Below the pieces are notes generated by a model. It was not told the origin of the DNA. It did not search any database and was given only the letters and a program-made list of their open reading frames with translations. Both the position numbers and the translations under genes were made by a program. Of a DNA stretch of 64,000 nt, positions 1 through 13,569 are shown piece after piece; position 1 is the first letter of the stretch; the number at the start of each line of letters is the position of its first letter. Origin of the DNA: Casuarius casuarius. Taxonomy: Eukaryota; Chordata; Aves; Casuariiformes; Casuariidae. The stretch is taken from NCBI GenBank assembly GCA_003342895.1, contig PTFA01000365.1, positions 1 to 64,000 of the forward strand, in the 5' to 3' direction.

Positions 1-260
1 ACTCATGCTAAGCAAGCTTCATAGAAGTTGTGCTAAGCGGCAATAATTTACAGTCCAGGTCCCAAAGTCTCCGCCTGATCGTGGTCTGGTTCAGCGCAGG
101 CTCGGTGTGTCCTGGGTGGTCGCAGGGAGACCATTTCAGGGGTCGCAGCAGCTCAGTCCTGTTCCCGCCGGGAACAGATGGCTTGTTCGGGGTTATGGTT
201 TGCTTGCACCTTATGTACCAAGAAATGTTTAAGGCAAAAGTTGACTCATCTGTTCGCCAC
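1..260. other. CpG-rich block, possible fragment of a younger inserted element
   Basis: About eleven CpG dinucleotides fall between roughly 38 and 255, while the next several hundred bases have only a handful. The block is also visibly richer in G and C than its flank. Frames stay open on both strands through it (about 94 codons on minus, 115 on plus), which is expected where stop-forming AT triplets are scarce. The octamer TGCTAAGC occurs at 6-13 and again at 31-38. Retained CpGs in depleted surroundings suggest either a recently inserted repeat (for example an LTR fragment) or an unmethylated regulatory patch. The left side is cut by the window edge, and I see no diagnostic LTR termini, primer-binding site or known protein motif, so the family is not assigned. 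Confidence 0.4.
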
Positions 261-300
261 ACACCTAAAAAGATAAAGTTCACCAGACTCATCTACCCCA

Positions 301-3226
301 GAAGGCTAGAATTATCAGATTCATTCTGGTACTTTAGTTTTATACTCTTCCTAAGATTATTATTTAATCACCAATAATACAATAAAGAGAGCTAATTTTT
401 TAGTTAAGAGGCCATCAGATTGCCACAAACTATATTAATGACTGCAAGTGACATTTGGTGATGTTTTATCTGGTAAATAATTAAAACACATTCTGGTACA
501 GCAGTCCAAATGATTCCAGAACAATTTTCACCCTGACAGTAGTACAGGCGATGCTATGCAGAAAGCTAGAAGAGTAAGTTTTAACTTGAAGTGTTGTTTC
601 AGTTACTCATTCTGCAAAAAGTTTTTGACAATTTAATCATATAGTTTCTTTTTCCTTTAATCTCAGAAAAGTATGCCTCTCTTATTAGGACTTCATTGTG
701 TTCTTTTTATCTGCTGTTGAAGAAAAGTTATGGAAATTACGGAGTCTTAAAAACTTGCTAGACCCAAGAATATTACTAGACAAACAGCAAACTTAGCATC
801 TTTGATTGCTCTCCTGTAGACCTCAAGAACTTTTGAACCTGAGGAGAATGAAAACAAAGATTTAAGAACTGATGAGCAGCTCTGAAAACACCTCAAGGTC
901 TGAACTGCTTTTATGTGAGAAAACAAAATGCAATTGACTAATAACTCCGTAGTTCTCTGTTTTGATTGAGATTGTTGTAAAGAGTCTTTAGATGTTTCCT
1001 TGTTAGAGGAATCCTCTCCGGAAAGTCTGCCACTGAGAAGCAACAGCAAATACCCCTTTCTATTTCAGGCACTCAAAGGCAAGGTTCTATAAATAGGCAT
1101 TTCTAATCCATCAAACTAGTAGCAAAGATCAAGGAGCTAACAAAAAGCAGTGTATTTTCTGATCTGATTCAGACATCTAAAGAAGCATTTAGAAGTCACT
1201 ACACTGCCAGATGTTTGGGCATTGTAACATTACCTGCACTAACACTGTGGACATTCAGGAGCTGATGTCAGTCACAAGCTGACACCGCTGTTATCTACAA
1301 TGTACATTGCACCACTACCTGGGCTAGAAATACAGAAGAGTTCCCTAGGGCACTAAGTGAGAAAAATAACACCGTATGCCAGACTGCCACCTTTGAATCC
1401 CAAACTCAGACCTTATAACTTTGGTAAACAATGAATGTCTGCACAGGCATGTTAGAACAATCTCCTTATTTGCTTCTTCTGTTTATTCCAAGAGGGAGTA
1501 AATCTCTTCAAAGAAAACACAAATAATAAGCACCATCCAACCAGAATTTACCGACTTATAATTCTTAATCTTCTACAGTCTGCATGAGGTTTTCAGACCC
1601 ATGATTGCTATTAAATATAAGAAAGGTGATCTGGCAGAAGGTCTATCCACCAATCTGCAAAACAAAGCTATAGTTCTGAGAATACATTATTATTTTCCTT
1701 TTAATATTATCATTTTATTAACTTAAAGAATAAGCTTTGAAATGATGCCAGGAATTTGCATTAAATCCCTAAAATGAATAAAATGAGTCAGACTGAGATG
1801 CTGCTCTTATGTAGTTCTGTGTTGCCTGAAGATGAAAGCATAGAAATCTTGGACCCTTTTGAGACTGCTTGCCTCCAGCATGTATGCTAGGTATTATGGG
1901 AAACAAAGTGTTTTGCTTATTCCCACTGGTCTACAAGTGGTTAGAAAAAGAGAATGGCTTGTGATGCTGTTCAGCATAAATGCTTACGAGATGACTGTAG
2001 GTCATTTTTAGGTCATGGACTTGCTGAAGTAGTTCCGTGTTTGGAAGCCTAACTCAGAACTATATATATTATAGGAATAGAGTGAAGCTTATAGATGGAA
2101 TTTATTAAAGGCATTCACACAGAAGCAATACCATAGGAAACTACTGAATCCAATAAGTTCAGATGTTAGTAACATTAACATGCCCTATTAGAAACACAAA
2201 ACTTAAGCATGACTGAGTATGGTAAACAATGTATTTTTTTTTTACTATGCACGGAAAAAAAAACAGTTTAGATGTGGATGATTCAAAAGATGGACTAGTA
2301 TATCCTGGTTCAAGAGATACTTTCCGCCTTCATATCATTGGTCAGCAGGCTGGGGAACATATGCTAGATTGAAGCCATTCTGTTCAAAGGGAGAAAAACA
2401 ATGCAAGCATGAGATATTTTATATAACTTACTCTTGCTGTGTTGGTATAACAGTGTTTCATGCACAGTCTGTACTTTATAATATGTTATAGGTATTGTTG
2501 TCTACATTGCATAATACAGACTTTGTCTAGGCATGGTAGTGAGGGTGCACAGCCATGCTGCGTCCCTAGAGGCTTGGCCCTCAGTTCAGATGGGGACCTG
2601 ACCAGATCATGTCATGGCTCACAGGCCACATGCTAGGATTTCCTTCTTATGGAACCAGCATACTGTGATAGGCCTGGTCTGAACCCACATTTTGTTTGGT
2701 TAGGTATATAAACATCAGGATGATGCAGGTCTACTGATCTGATCAGCCAGAAGGAAGAAGTCTTCTGCTCAAGAAACTCATCTGGAGGCCAAATCTACAG
2801 AAAACTAAATTAATTGGTAAATTCCAAAATCAATCAAATTAGCAAATTAGATCACAAGGTGTTTTCTTAGGCTGGAATGCACAGGACAGCGTGTAGACAC
2901 TGCTTCACTGATATTTCCATAGGCTTCAGCATTCAAACTCTGTGAAACCTGAAACCCTCCATGTTTGGACTGCTCTTTCAAGTCTCATCAGACAAGCACA
3001 AAAGTCCTGTCATATTCCTTTGCGCTGTAATGTACATACTACGGCATCTGTCATGAATGCAACAGAAAAATACAAAACTTGCTCCTTTTAGATATTCCTA
3101 ACTTGCACAGGGCTGATATTGTGGAAGGAAGAGTGATTATAATGTGTGATGTAAACTGACATGAACATTACCATACGTGTGAAAAACAAAACCGTAATAA
3201 TAACACATTTCAAATGGATCAAAATG
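301..3226. other. AT-rich non-coding stretch, nothing recognised
   Basis: There is no open frame longer than about 100 codons and no recognisable repeat family. A minus-strand frame of 100 codons (747-1049) has low-complexity Ser/Leu content and resembles no protein I know. The part near 2520-2690 is somewhat richer in G and C and might be an old repeat, but I cannot name it. Confidence 0.6.
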
Positions 3227-3244
3227 AAAAAAAAAAAAAAAAAA
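3227..3244 (+). repeat. poly(A) tract of 18 A
   Basis: An uninterrupted run of 18 A. It could be the remnant tail of a retroposed sequence lying to its left, but the preceding sequence shows no recognisable retroelement, so it is recorded only as a simple repeat. Confidence 0.9.
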
Positions 3245-6200
3245 GAAGGAACCATCTGACTATTTCTCCTTCTACCCACCTAGAATGTTGCTAACACAGA
3301 ACTGTTAATTCTCCGGTAGTTCTTCAAGGTCATCACTGTTTCACAGAAGGTGTTATGAATATTACAGCCATGAGCAAGTGATGATTGTGTGTATGTCAAT
3401 GCTGTTATTTTCCCAGAAGTGTTTTCTGGGAAATGTTTACAGAAAGAGAATATAAATTGACTTTTTATACATATCTGATCTGATAAAACCGTGAATGATT
3501 TCACTTACTACAATCTGATGGAGTGATGTTTCCCTGCTTTTGATGCACGCTCTGGGTTGGTATCTGAGCAGGCAATACTGGTGTGATTCCTATTACATAC
3601 ATTTTCCAAACATTCAGCAGTACTAAGTCCAAAATATTTGGACATGCTTTCTAGGAAAATTAGGGACAAAACGGGAAGTAGACTTTTTGGTGTCAGTAGC
3701 TACACTGCTAATGTGGGATAGCTCCGCTGGCTTCTGTGATTTACATTGACATAACTGCAGTTAGAATCTGTTTTACTGAAGCCTACAAGAATGTAAAGCA
3801 CAGCTGACATTTTTTATGGAAGTTACTTTTGTGGTTGATCTACAACGTTATTTCTAAAGTTACATGGAAAAATAATTTTTTATAATTGTCTATGAGACTG
3901 AATTCTGTAAATCCACTACTGAAGTCAGGAGAAAAATTTAAATAACCTGTATTGACTTTTGAGCGACTATAATTTTCTGACAGTTTTGTGTGTAATCCAT
4001 TTGGAGTGTAAATAAAAGTCATATCCTACAGAGCATATTGGTATTCTATTCTTTGACAGGAGACTTTTAATTTGTGTTGTCATTAATTTTTAACTGTTCA
4101 TTAATGAAATATGTCTTTGTCCAAAGTTAATAATCAAATTAATAGCTGGGATAATAAGAATTCTGGCAAGAAAAGGAAAAATCAGGAGGGAGAAAGGAGA
4201 AGGGGGAAGCTGGCAAGTTAATGATCCATTAAAATAAATCCTGGGTCAGTATAGATCCTGAATGGTTCATTACTGCATAATAAATGTAATTGATAGTCAT
4301 AAAAACCTATGAGGAAGCAAGAGAACTTTCTGTCAAATTCACTGGATAGATGTTTAAGATGTTTCTTAAATGTTTTCAATTGTATCTTATTGGTTGAAAA
4401 CTTTCTAGTTGTTAAAACTATTTAAGTATTTAAACATAAACAGAACACCAGCTTTTAAATTAAGAGCTGGCTGCATGTGTTGCAGAAATGGCTGCCTACT
4501 TGGATTCAAGAACCCCAAAAATGAAGGGGAGGAGATGGAAATGAAAAGTCCCATTATGCCACTGAGTTTGTTTAAAAAAATAGCATAGTATAATTGGAGA
4601 CTTGTTATACAAAATCTATAAATATATACTAGGGAGAGAAATAGTGTTGATTGGGATAGAGAGAAAAGGCTAGGTACTTAACTGGATAAGGTTTTGGTTG
4701 GAGCATTGTCCAAGTGCTATCTGCTTTATACAGTAGTACCACAGATTGCACCTGCTGAAGTTAATGGGTTGGACGTGAAGTTCAGACTGGGACTTACATT
4801 TGGTCATGTAACTTTTTCTACTTGGATATCCATTGGAGAAGACATTTATGTCTCCAGAAACTTAGTTTTTGCCTAGTGCAGAGATTGCAGAGTAACTTCC
4901 AAAAATGTCTTTCTAGAAATGAATGCAGCATAGCTGAACTCTGCATTGCATGAGATATGAAAACAGCATCACACCCCAATGCCTTTGCCCACTGATGAAC
5001 TGTGCTGTACAGATTTAATGAGCTGTTTAAATATACTAAAGCTAGTTCATGCATCTCCAACATGACAGGCACGGAGATGTGATTGCATTGAGATCTCTCA
5101 ACCTCAGATCCATTTTCAAATTCTCCTCTTTCCTCCAAACCTCCACTTTTGGAGATGTTTTCCAGATCCAGGCCTTAAATAGGTCCTAAACTGTCTTTAG
5201 CAAATATCCATTATAGGTATATTGCTGACACAGTAAAGCTTAATCAGAAATATGTTCCTAAGCACTAGTAGTTAACAACATATAAGCCAGAATTTTTTAC
5301 AGCTGCAGATTGTTCAAATGGATATTTAGTTAAAGTTATTAAAGCCATACTTTGTTAAATTCCTCTTCTTTCCACAACCACATTAAATTATTTATGTATT
5401 TACAAATCAAGATGCTTTTTCTTTGTTGCAGATACACGCCTATCCAACAGCAGAAAATGTAATTAGAAACCAGCCAACCAACACGGTCTTGAATATATAA
5501 AGCACATATTTGTTTAACATAATGATTCAGTTACACAGACATCCAATAAGGCTGAAAGACAACTCAGAGTACAGTAAGAAGGACCTGCTTTTAAGTATAC
5601 ACTTGTCTTTTAAGAAAGGCTGCTTGGTATAAATTGTGGGAGTACCTAAAAAGGCTCAATTTCGAAGTGGGGCCTGATATATTATAACAAAATGAACTCT
5701 GAATAACAAGAAGAGATGGGATAAGATTTTAAGAACTTTTCTTCAGGGAGTTTGAAGTTGTTACAGCAAGGGCATAAAAAATAGCCTGTGGAATGGTAGG
5801 ACTGCAAGTAGCTTTAGCATGGAAGAGTAAGACAAAAAATTCTGTTACAGAAAAACAGAGAAAATATCTTTGGTCAAAAAGAAGGGAGGAAAATCAGTGG
5901 TCAGATCTTATATCCACAAAATTTTTTAGGAAATGATCAAGGAACATGGGAAGCTGGGGGCTAGAAATGGCCCGCAGCTTCCTTCATCTGTCCCATGTCC
6001 TCATGATTGTTTTTTTCCCTCTTGTTATTGGATAATATATGTGTGCATTACTGTGAGGTCTGCCAAAAGTGTCTGAAAGGCTCATTCAGCCCTTAGCAAG
6101 GAAACCTTGGCTTAGGGCCATCTGGCTGGTTTTCCAAGAAAGGAAAAGCTCTCCTTGAAGGAACTAGTAGACCTGCAGATTTCTACTTTAGATAGCTCAA

Positions 6201-6351
6201 ACTGAAATTTCAGATCCAAGCCCCAAAACTCATGCCTTAAACTCAGATTGAGAACATACTACTCCAGACTAATATTAACGCACCTAATTAGGTAGGAAGA
6301 TTAATTAAATTCTTATTTATCATGGCTTGTGAAGAAATTTTATCTATTTTA
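3245..6351. other. AT-rich non-coding stretch
   Basis: No gene is recognised. A purine-only tract (AGGAGGGAGAAAGGAGAAGG and following bases) lies at about 4186-4209. At 4751-4769 there is a short motif (cctgctgaagttaatggg) like the dispersed 'aagtcaatgg' repeats found elsewhere in the window. A minus-strand frame of 106 codons (4818-5138) has no identifiable domain. A pyrimidine-rich acceptor-like site ends near 5431 without any coding-like exon after it. Confidence 0.6.
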
Positions 6352-6468
6352 CATATATATTATAATATATATTGTGTAATGTATAATATACCTATTATAT
6401 GATGTATATATATTATAATATATATAATTATAATAAATATATATATAATATCTATTTATTATATAATG
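6352..6468. repeat. AT-rich simple repeat block (TA/TATAA type)
   Basis: About 117 bases are almost entirely A and T, dominated by TATA, ATAAT and AATATAT units with several short self-complementary runs. It is an interrupted (TA)n-type microsatellite that could extrude cruciforms and is probably length-variable. The edges are soft because the flanks are also AT-rich. Confidence 0.9.
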
Positions 6469-9400
6469 TACCAGGAGGCACATCTGAGCTAGTGGAAGAA
6501 TTGCTGCAGTATTCTGCAACTACAGGATACTAACTAAGAGAAAGTAGATTTGGACTTTCTCCAGTAGGATATCCTTGGGATTTTGCTCAGACCTGGGCCT
6601 AGTACCACAATTCAAAGTGATTATATTGAAATACAAACCCAAGGAAAATAAAGTGTAAAATTTTTGGTCTTTAAAAAAAATTGCTCAGAATGTTGCAATA
6701 CATTCTGGGCCAAAAATCATTCATACTTCAAGTGACACAATTATATAAAATAATGTCATTTTAATAATTAACATATATAATGGTAGTGTTTAAATGTACT
6801 AGGCATGGTAATATATCTTTTATATTTTGATGAATGAAAAAAATATTGCTAGTGACATATAGCACTCAGCAATTCAGTGCATTCTCTCATGGTGTTTCTC
6901 CTCATAAAGAAGCGGCAAAAACTATTTTTAGCCTAAGTATAAAAATAAAATACGTTTTTTATATAGAGAGAGACATTTTGAAATATGTATTGCAGAATTA
7001 GATATATATATAAAGTGGTTACCTTCCTGCTCATATCCTGATTGGCCCAAGCACATGATCAGACAACAGAGCCTTTGTTACATTTTTAGCAAGAGCTATT
7101 TATACTTTTAGACAACTAACCAGGTAGAGATTTCGTTGTCAGTGTTTCCCCAGTTTCCCCTAAAGCACTGCATAGTTTGCACCTGGTATGTAATGTCCAT
7201 ACATATATATGCACATTTTACATATTACACACACGTGCATGCAGCTACATGTGTATATTTCTTCTTTCAGACTCTGTTTGCCACTTTTATGCTAACTTTG
7301 CAAAGAGCATTTTGCTTTAAATTGAACAATACAAGTCCAGAAAAACAGCTCGAAGTCAAGGAAAGGTTTGATACTGATCTCAATACTCCCAGAATTTTAC
7401 TGAATGTCTAGCTTGTTTTACTGGTGTAGGTCAGATCAGCTTGGGCCCTTTTTTTTTTTTTTCCTTTTCAATAATTAGTATTTGGTACAGGCTGTGCTAA
7501 AATGAAACCAAAAAGGACAATGATTGCTTTAATATATTATTTCCAAAGCTGGAATTTGAGGAAAAGAAAATGAGTCAATGAGCAGTGAGCAAAAAAACCT
7601 TTTCCTGTTTTTGTTGTTTTTGTTGTTCTACTACATAAAGTGCATTAACTTAGCTGGCTTTAGTTAAACATAACACACTGCAATTCCAACAGACTGACTC
7701 AGCTCAGCCTGTTGACTGTTAACAATGAGCATTTTGCATGGGTTCTTCCTTTAGAAAAGTGTGATTTGTATTCAAAAATTGAGATGGAGGAAACACTAAT
7801 TGCTGTAAGACTTCTAGCAAGCTTCATTACAGTAGTAACTCTGTATTCAAACATTCCCTATTAAAAAATCACCAGTTAGTTAGAACGATACACTTGAACA
7901 GAAATGTAAACATCTAAAGATAATAATAGGTTTAACACTGCTTTCAATGGACACTTAACTTCTGTTAATTTCTCATGAATATGACTAATGTATAATTATT
8001 CTAGCCTTTTACACTCTTGTGCAAATAAGGAAAGCTGTTACTATAATCCAACCCCCCTCCCAAGCCAGGCTATCTCTACAAGGGATGATAAGCAGATGCG
8101 GAGATGTTTGGTGGCTGAGTCATTAATTTTTCCCCCTCTCCTACTGCATCATCTCACATGGGCAGGAGCTCTAGGTTGGCAGGACTAAGCTACTCTGCTC
8201 CACGCTCATGCCTACAAACCTCTAATGCACAGTGAGAGCCTGCTCTTGGTTTCTGCCTTTCTGTTCCATTCCAGTCTTAGCTTAGGAACCCTCTGCTCAG
8301 GTGACAACAGATTTTGTGTCCCTTTTTTAAATTTATCCCTTTTTGCCTCAAACTGTTACTGCCAAAATGGGATAAAGGTTTCTCACAACTTTATTTCACA
8401 TGGATGCTCTCATGATAAATATGTTAAAGGTAGCAATGCATTTAGAAACTACAGTGAGAGGAACAATAAAAGAACTTATGTTGACATATATACCTGTGTA
8501 ACTAGAATTCACACTGAGAATCATATTCATTAAGGAAGCTGATAAAGCAGAAATTATTTATGAAAAAGTCTTTTTTTTCCAAAATGCAGTGTGCATTGAA
8601 AGTACATAATGGATCCATTGTTAATATACAGTGTGTGGATACAATGTTTGTGCCCAAGCTTAGTGAACTGTCGGAAATGTTTCCGCTAAATCTCAGTAAG
8701 AACTTATGATCACTATTCATTATGTACTCAAGTTCTAGGTTTGCTGCCAAAATCCTATTTTGCAATCATTTACCAAATTCTGGGGGTGTAAGAAACAAAA
8801 TCAAAAACAAATTCAGACTTTCTCTGAACTGAAGCTTGCTTTAAATGAAGTGATGATTTGTCTATTCACAGACATCATCAAGTGATGCAGAACTCAAACT
8901 AATGGGGAGATTGCAATAAGATAAAACGGTTGATCATATCTGCTGGATCTTATCCCCAAGACTGCTTTCAGGAGATAATCTGGAATTTCTCCTCGAGGTT
9001 CTGGTACAATTGCCCTTACTGTTTATTGAAATCCATCTCCACCATGTGAAAGAAAACTTGGTTGGCTATTTGGTTCTTTGTTGAAAGCATCTTTCTTTGC
9101 TTTCCTTTAACAGAATACATTAAGCACAGGGAGAATGTGTGCAGGGCAGCAGACATCTTGGCTACATTAAAGAGTTTGTCTAGCATATGGATCAGAGTGT
9201 TTTTGTGTGGAAGTGGGAAATCCCTTAGTCATTTTTCCACCCAGTCCAGTCTTCTCCAATCCAATCTGTTACTGTGAAAACACAATGAGAAAAGAGTATT
9301 GAGTCTCAATGCTCTGAGATGCATTTTATAGTGTTTCCAAATTCAGTGGGCTTTGAGTAGTGGATCCCAAGAGCCAACGCTCCTAAAAGAGTGGTCTTAC

Positions 9401-11697
9401 TTCCTGTGTGTTCATGCTACTGTGTGCCCACCTGGAGCTCAAATCACAGCTTTAATCTCCCCACCTCCCCAAGACTCAGATTTTTAGATACTGTTGTCAT
9501 TGGCCTTCAGTGAGAGTAGTGGTTAGTGTCATGCGTGGCAATTAGCAGCCTCCACAGCAAGAATATCCATGAGTCGGTGTTGTTACATCTTCCCAAACTT
9601 GGCACCGGGATGAAGTCCCTAGCACAGAGCAGGCAGGTGAAGTACATGTGTCAAAAGATGCGATGGTCATGTGTGCGGAATAGAATAGAGGCATCACACC
9701 CTTCCACAATCCTGCCATCCAGACAGCTGCAGGAAAACACAATCAAGGGTGTTTACTCTGACCTCATATTGAGCAAGTCTTAGTATTGGTTGGTATTTGT
9801 TTGGGTAAAGCAACTTTCGGTAAGTTCAATAAGTTAGTGAACTGGCGAACCTACCACTGCTCCCACAGCCTGTGTCCTGCTCCCCTGTGCCGTTTTGTGC
9901 CACAGGGCTTGTGGAAAGGCGCTGGCCACTTGAGAAGCCTTAGCCCTGTGATAGCTGTATGTTCATGCATCTGACGGTACTAATATTCTTAAAGGATGTA
10001 TGGTAGGATGCACAACAGTCTTTGTTTATAAAATAGTCTGTTGTATCCCTGGAGCAGGCAGCCCCAACTTGGCCCTTAAGATTCACTCTCTATATCCCTT
10101 GACTTCGATGAAATAAGAAGGCTCGGTATAAAATAGTGCTAAACTTGCTCTTCTTTCCAACTGCACTTACATGAAAGGTGAAAAGAAATACTGCCAGCTC
10201 TTAGATAATTGCTCGTGTTACTAGATTTCAGGCCCTTTTTAAACAGGAATTTAGCCATTATCAAAGGTCAGCTTTCAGGCTTTCCACTGAGAAGTTTATA
10301 AAATACCTATAAAGCCAAATTTTAGTTTGTGTTAAACCTATGTTAGGCAAATTTAATAAAAAGCATTTTGGACAGTCATGTAATGCTGGGTCCCAGATGA
10401 TTTTGTTATGGGACTAATGCAAAAAAAAGGATTGCACTTTAAAAACCTTCTTGGTCACGTCTTTCTTACTGGTATTTATGCCATTTTTTGAGAGAAGTTT
10501 AATCTAAATCTTTTATCAAATGTGGATCATGAATTTTTTTACCGTATCACTATCTTTATATTACAAAAAGTAAGACCAGACTGTAGGTAGATGTGTAGGT
10601 CATTGCTGCATGACAAGAAGAGGAATGCCTCCGATACATTATCGTTAAACAACATCAGGATGGAACTGTAAGGCCAATAGATGCACAATAACTATTCATT
10701 TCGACAGTATTTGGGTGTCTAAATTCCCAAGATGGCTTTAAAAACCTGAAGCCAGAAAGCTAGAGAGATCAGGCTAGGGCGCAGCTTGTAGCAGAGAGAG
10801 GTTTGAACAGCCAGCACTGATCCGAGTTTCTCTGAAGTTTGTTGTCAGAGTTCAGTTCCAAGGTTTTCACTTAGGCCCTTATATAGGTTTTTTTTTTTGC
10901 ATTTGACATTCAGTGAAGGCATTTGCTTGCTCTCATTGAATGTCAATATATTGTATTTTGTGTCTGTTTTGTAAGTCTATAGTACATATGAGCTAAACGT
11001 GTATTGTTGTGTTGCTGTGGGTGTTGCTATGATGCATTTAAAAATTATTTTTATTAAAGCATCCACTCAATGAAATATAACACAGANGAAAATTATTCTG
11101 AAATATGGCAATATAGGCAGTATCCAAAGGGATAAATAATAGCTGTTTCCTAGAAACTGTATAACTCTGGCTTCACTGGAACAGCAGTATAAACATGTTA
11201 AACTGGGAATTAATGAGAGGGTATGAATCCAGACCAATACATATGACAACAATCAAAAGTAACAAGGCTCACAGGAGCACTGAAAAGGGCAGTGGGCAGA
11301 ATAAACCGCCGGAAGAACATGGACTGAGGATGCCAAAGGTCTGAAAGCCCAATGGACACAGGCACAAATGTGCCGAGAGGAAAAATAGGAAAATCCATAG
11401 AATAGATGGTGGATACATAGTATGCTACGAAAGCATTTTTAAAACACTTTCCATGCAAGGAGTATTAATTGAAAATATTCTACATAGTTGTAGAGGTGGA
11501 GTGAACAGGTCCGGAAAAGTTCCAGGACCTCTAACCATAGAGTGCCCATAAACACAGAGGTCTTTGGAGACCCTGGATGTGGCTGCTGTTTTGCTGACTA
11601 TGCCCTTCCTGAGTACCTCATTTTAAAAGTTCATTCTGCAATTATCCGCCATCCTCTTTCCTCCAAATAGCACAAATTCTGGCTGAAAGGTTGGGAA
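6469..11697. other. AT-rich non-coding stretch including one ambiguous base
   Basis: No gene is recognised. A T14 homopolymer lies at 7449-7462. At 9526-9783 and 9542-9742, frames of 85 and 66 codons overlap on opposite strands in a more GC-balanced patch. Neither looks like a known protein, and their mutual overlap argues against coding. The base at 11087 is n, so the minus-strand frame running through it is uninterpretable there. Confidence 0.6.
11087..11087. other. ambiguous base (n) in the assembly
   Basis: This is the only non-ACGT character I noticed in the window. A single n usually marks an unresolved or heterozygous base call rather than a scaffold gap. Confidence 0.95.
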
Positions 11698-11910
11698 GTA
11701 ATATTTAACATTTTTATATAGCATTTTACATGTCCCAGGCACAGAAAAGACATAGATTCAGCCTGACAGCACTGCAGTGAAGTAGGTGGGTAATTGCTAC
11801 TGCTATCCCCTTTCAAAACATTGGAGAATTGAGGAGACTTGTCCTCGGCACCTATCCAAGCCAGAACGAGGACTCAGAGCTATGGGGAACAACCTGTGCT
11901 TGTCCATTCA
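11698..11910 (+). mobile_element. MIR-like SINE remnant, plus orientation
   Basis: The stretch follows the order of the MIR core and 3' half. It starts with 'gcattttacatgt' and 'ccaggcac', then has 'gaagtaggtgggtaattgctactgctatcccc', matching the MIR segment 'gaggtaggtactattattatcccc'. Next come 'attggagaattgaggagactt', matching 'gatgaggaaactgagg', and a degraded 'ccaagccagaacgaggactcagagc' near the end. MIR elements are tRNA-derived SINEs mobilised long ago by L2-type LINEs and now inactive. Divergence is heavy and boundaries are approximate. The match is to the consensus as I remember it and was not computed. Confidence 0.6.
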
Positions 11911-13532
11911 AACCAGCTCTTTGACTGACCAGGAGACGGGGTAGAAGAGGGGCTGCAGAGAGTGTGAGTTGTTCTGGGAGGACTGAACTAGTTTTCTAGA
12001 TATAGCAATTTAGAGATAATTCTTCAAACTTCTGTTTTCTTTTTTCTCTCCTTTATGAGTCACACAAAATTAATTGCATGGTGATGTTCTGTTATTATAT
12101 AGTTATGGGACTGTTTAGTGAGTCTTTATAAAAAAGTCATAGATGTGCGCTGAACCTGGAAAACCTTGTAAGCTATAAAGTTCACAAAACGACTCCTTTA
12201 TGTGAGTGGGGTCTGCCCATAACTTGATGAATGTATTGCCAGATTGAAAAGGAAAAAATCTGTAGTATGGCAAAAACTAGGAAGGTTCATATGATTTGAA
12301 TTAAATTCAGATAATAACCATACTTGGCTCACTGGTGTTTGGAAAGAGACTCTGAAATTCTCCTCAGAGACGTTTCTCAGTTTAACTTTAAACACGAGCT
12401 GTGACTGACTACTCCTTTCAAAGAGGAAGAAAAAGAGTTCGACAATTTAAAACCTTTACTAAAGTCTCTTCTCCCTTTCAAAATCTATTTCCTTTTAAAA
12501 TTATATTTATAGATAAAGGGAGGAAAAGAGAGAAAGGGAGATATACATGTTCATAAACATACTCATCTATGTATGTATCACTCTTTATAAATATATATAT
12601 TATAAACGAAGATACATTACTCTGTGTGTGTGTATGTGGACAAGCCATTTCATTTTGTCTGTGTTTACCCAAATACTTAAGCAAGCAACTGCCTGGGCGC
12701 ATGCAGAGGCATTGTGTCATTGCAATTGGGCTACATGCACTTGCACAAATATTAAAAAATCTTACACAGATCTACAGCAAAAATATTAAAACCTGATTTT
12801 AAACAATATCATTTGTTACTGAATTTTTATGAACAAATTTTATTGCAGTGGTAGCAATGCTAATTATCTTGCTTCAGCTCTCTGGAAATAAATTTGCTTT
12901 ATATAATTACGATTCTTACAGGTTTGGAAGATGAGAAAAGCACAGTGGGAAGGAAGAGCCAAACCAACCTGAGGCTATAAACACACTCCCGCCATTCCAG
13001 CATAACTTAGAGCAGCCTCCAGGAGGCTGTAATTTGTGTTGGCAATGGCAATTTCAGTAAGTCCAAAGATCAGCAACATGCTATGTGATTAAGCAGCGCC
13101 CTTCCACCATGGATATTCCCTGTTTTCCAGTATTATCCAGAAAAGCTTATTCTATCCAAGGATTTTCAGGTCAGAGAAATCTTTAGCTATTCTGTTTGAC
13201 AGCTTCAGAGCTCCTTTGTGATAGAGGCAAACTATCAAATTTGCTTCTAACATTAAAATGCACCACTGGCACCAAATTGCTCTCACATCACAATGCTTCT
13301 TGTAGTTGCAAAGGGATTAATAACAGTGAGAAAAATAAACTGCTAACAATGGAAGGTATTGTTTGTCCACAATCACACTATCTTCCTGTTCTATATACAT
13401 GGAAATGCATAGTTTCCCTTGCTACATTTCACCAGACCCTGCCAAAATATTTTACAAGCAAGTGAATCAAAACAAACCATGAATAAGAAAACAATTCCTT
13501 TAAAAACAAAGGTAATTATGTTAGAATTAATA
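11911..13532. other. AT-rich non-coding stretch
   Basis: No gene is recognised. A purine-rich tract lies at about 12510-12542 and a short (TA)n run at 12589-12603. Frames of 65-89 codons occur on both strands and overlap one another, and none has recognisable protein features. Confidence 0.6.
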
Positions 13533-13569
13533 TGTGTGTGTGTGTCTGTGTGTGTGTGTGTGTGTGTGT
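13533..13569 (+). repeat. (TG)n microsatellite
   Basis: Eighteen or so TG dinucleotides are interrupted once by TC at 13545-13546. This length is typical of a polymorphic vertebrate dinucleotide repeat and can adopt Z-DNA under supercoiling. Confidence 0.95.

Noticed and set aside
7900..7925. 'tgtaaacatc' resembling the miR-30 seed region
   Set aside because: The sequence diverges after ten bases and the flanks do not form the expected hairpin arm.
9526..9783. Overlapping frames on opposite strands, considered as a small gene
   Set aside because: Mutual overlap, no recognisable product and ordinary local composition.
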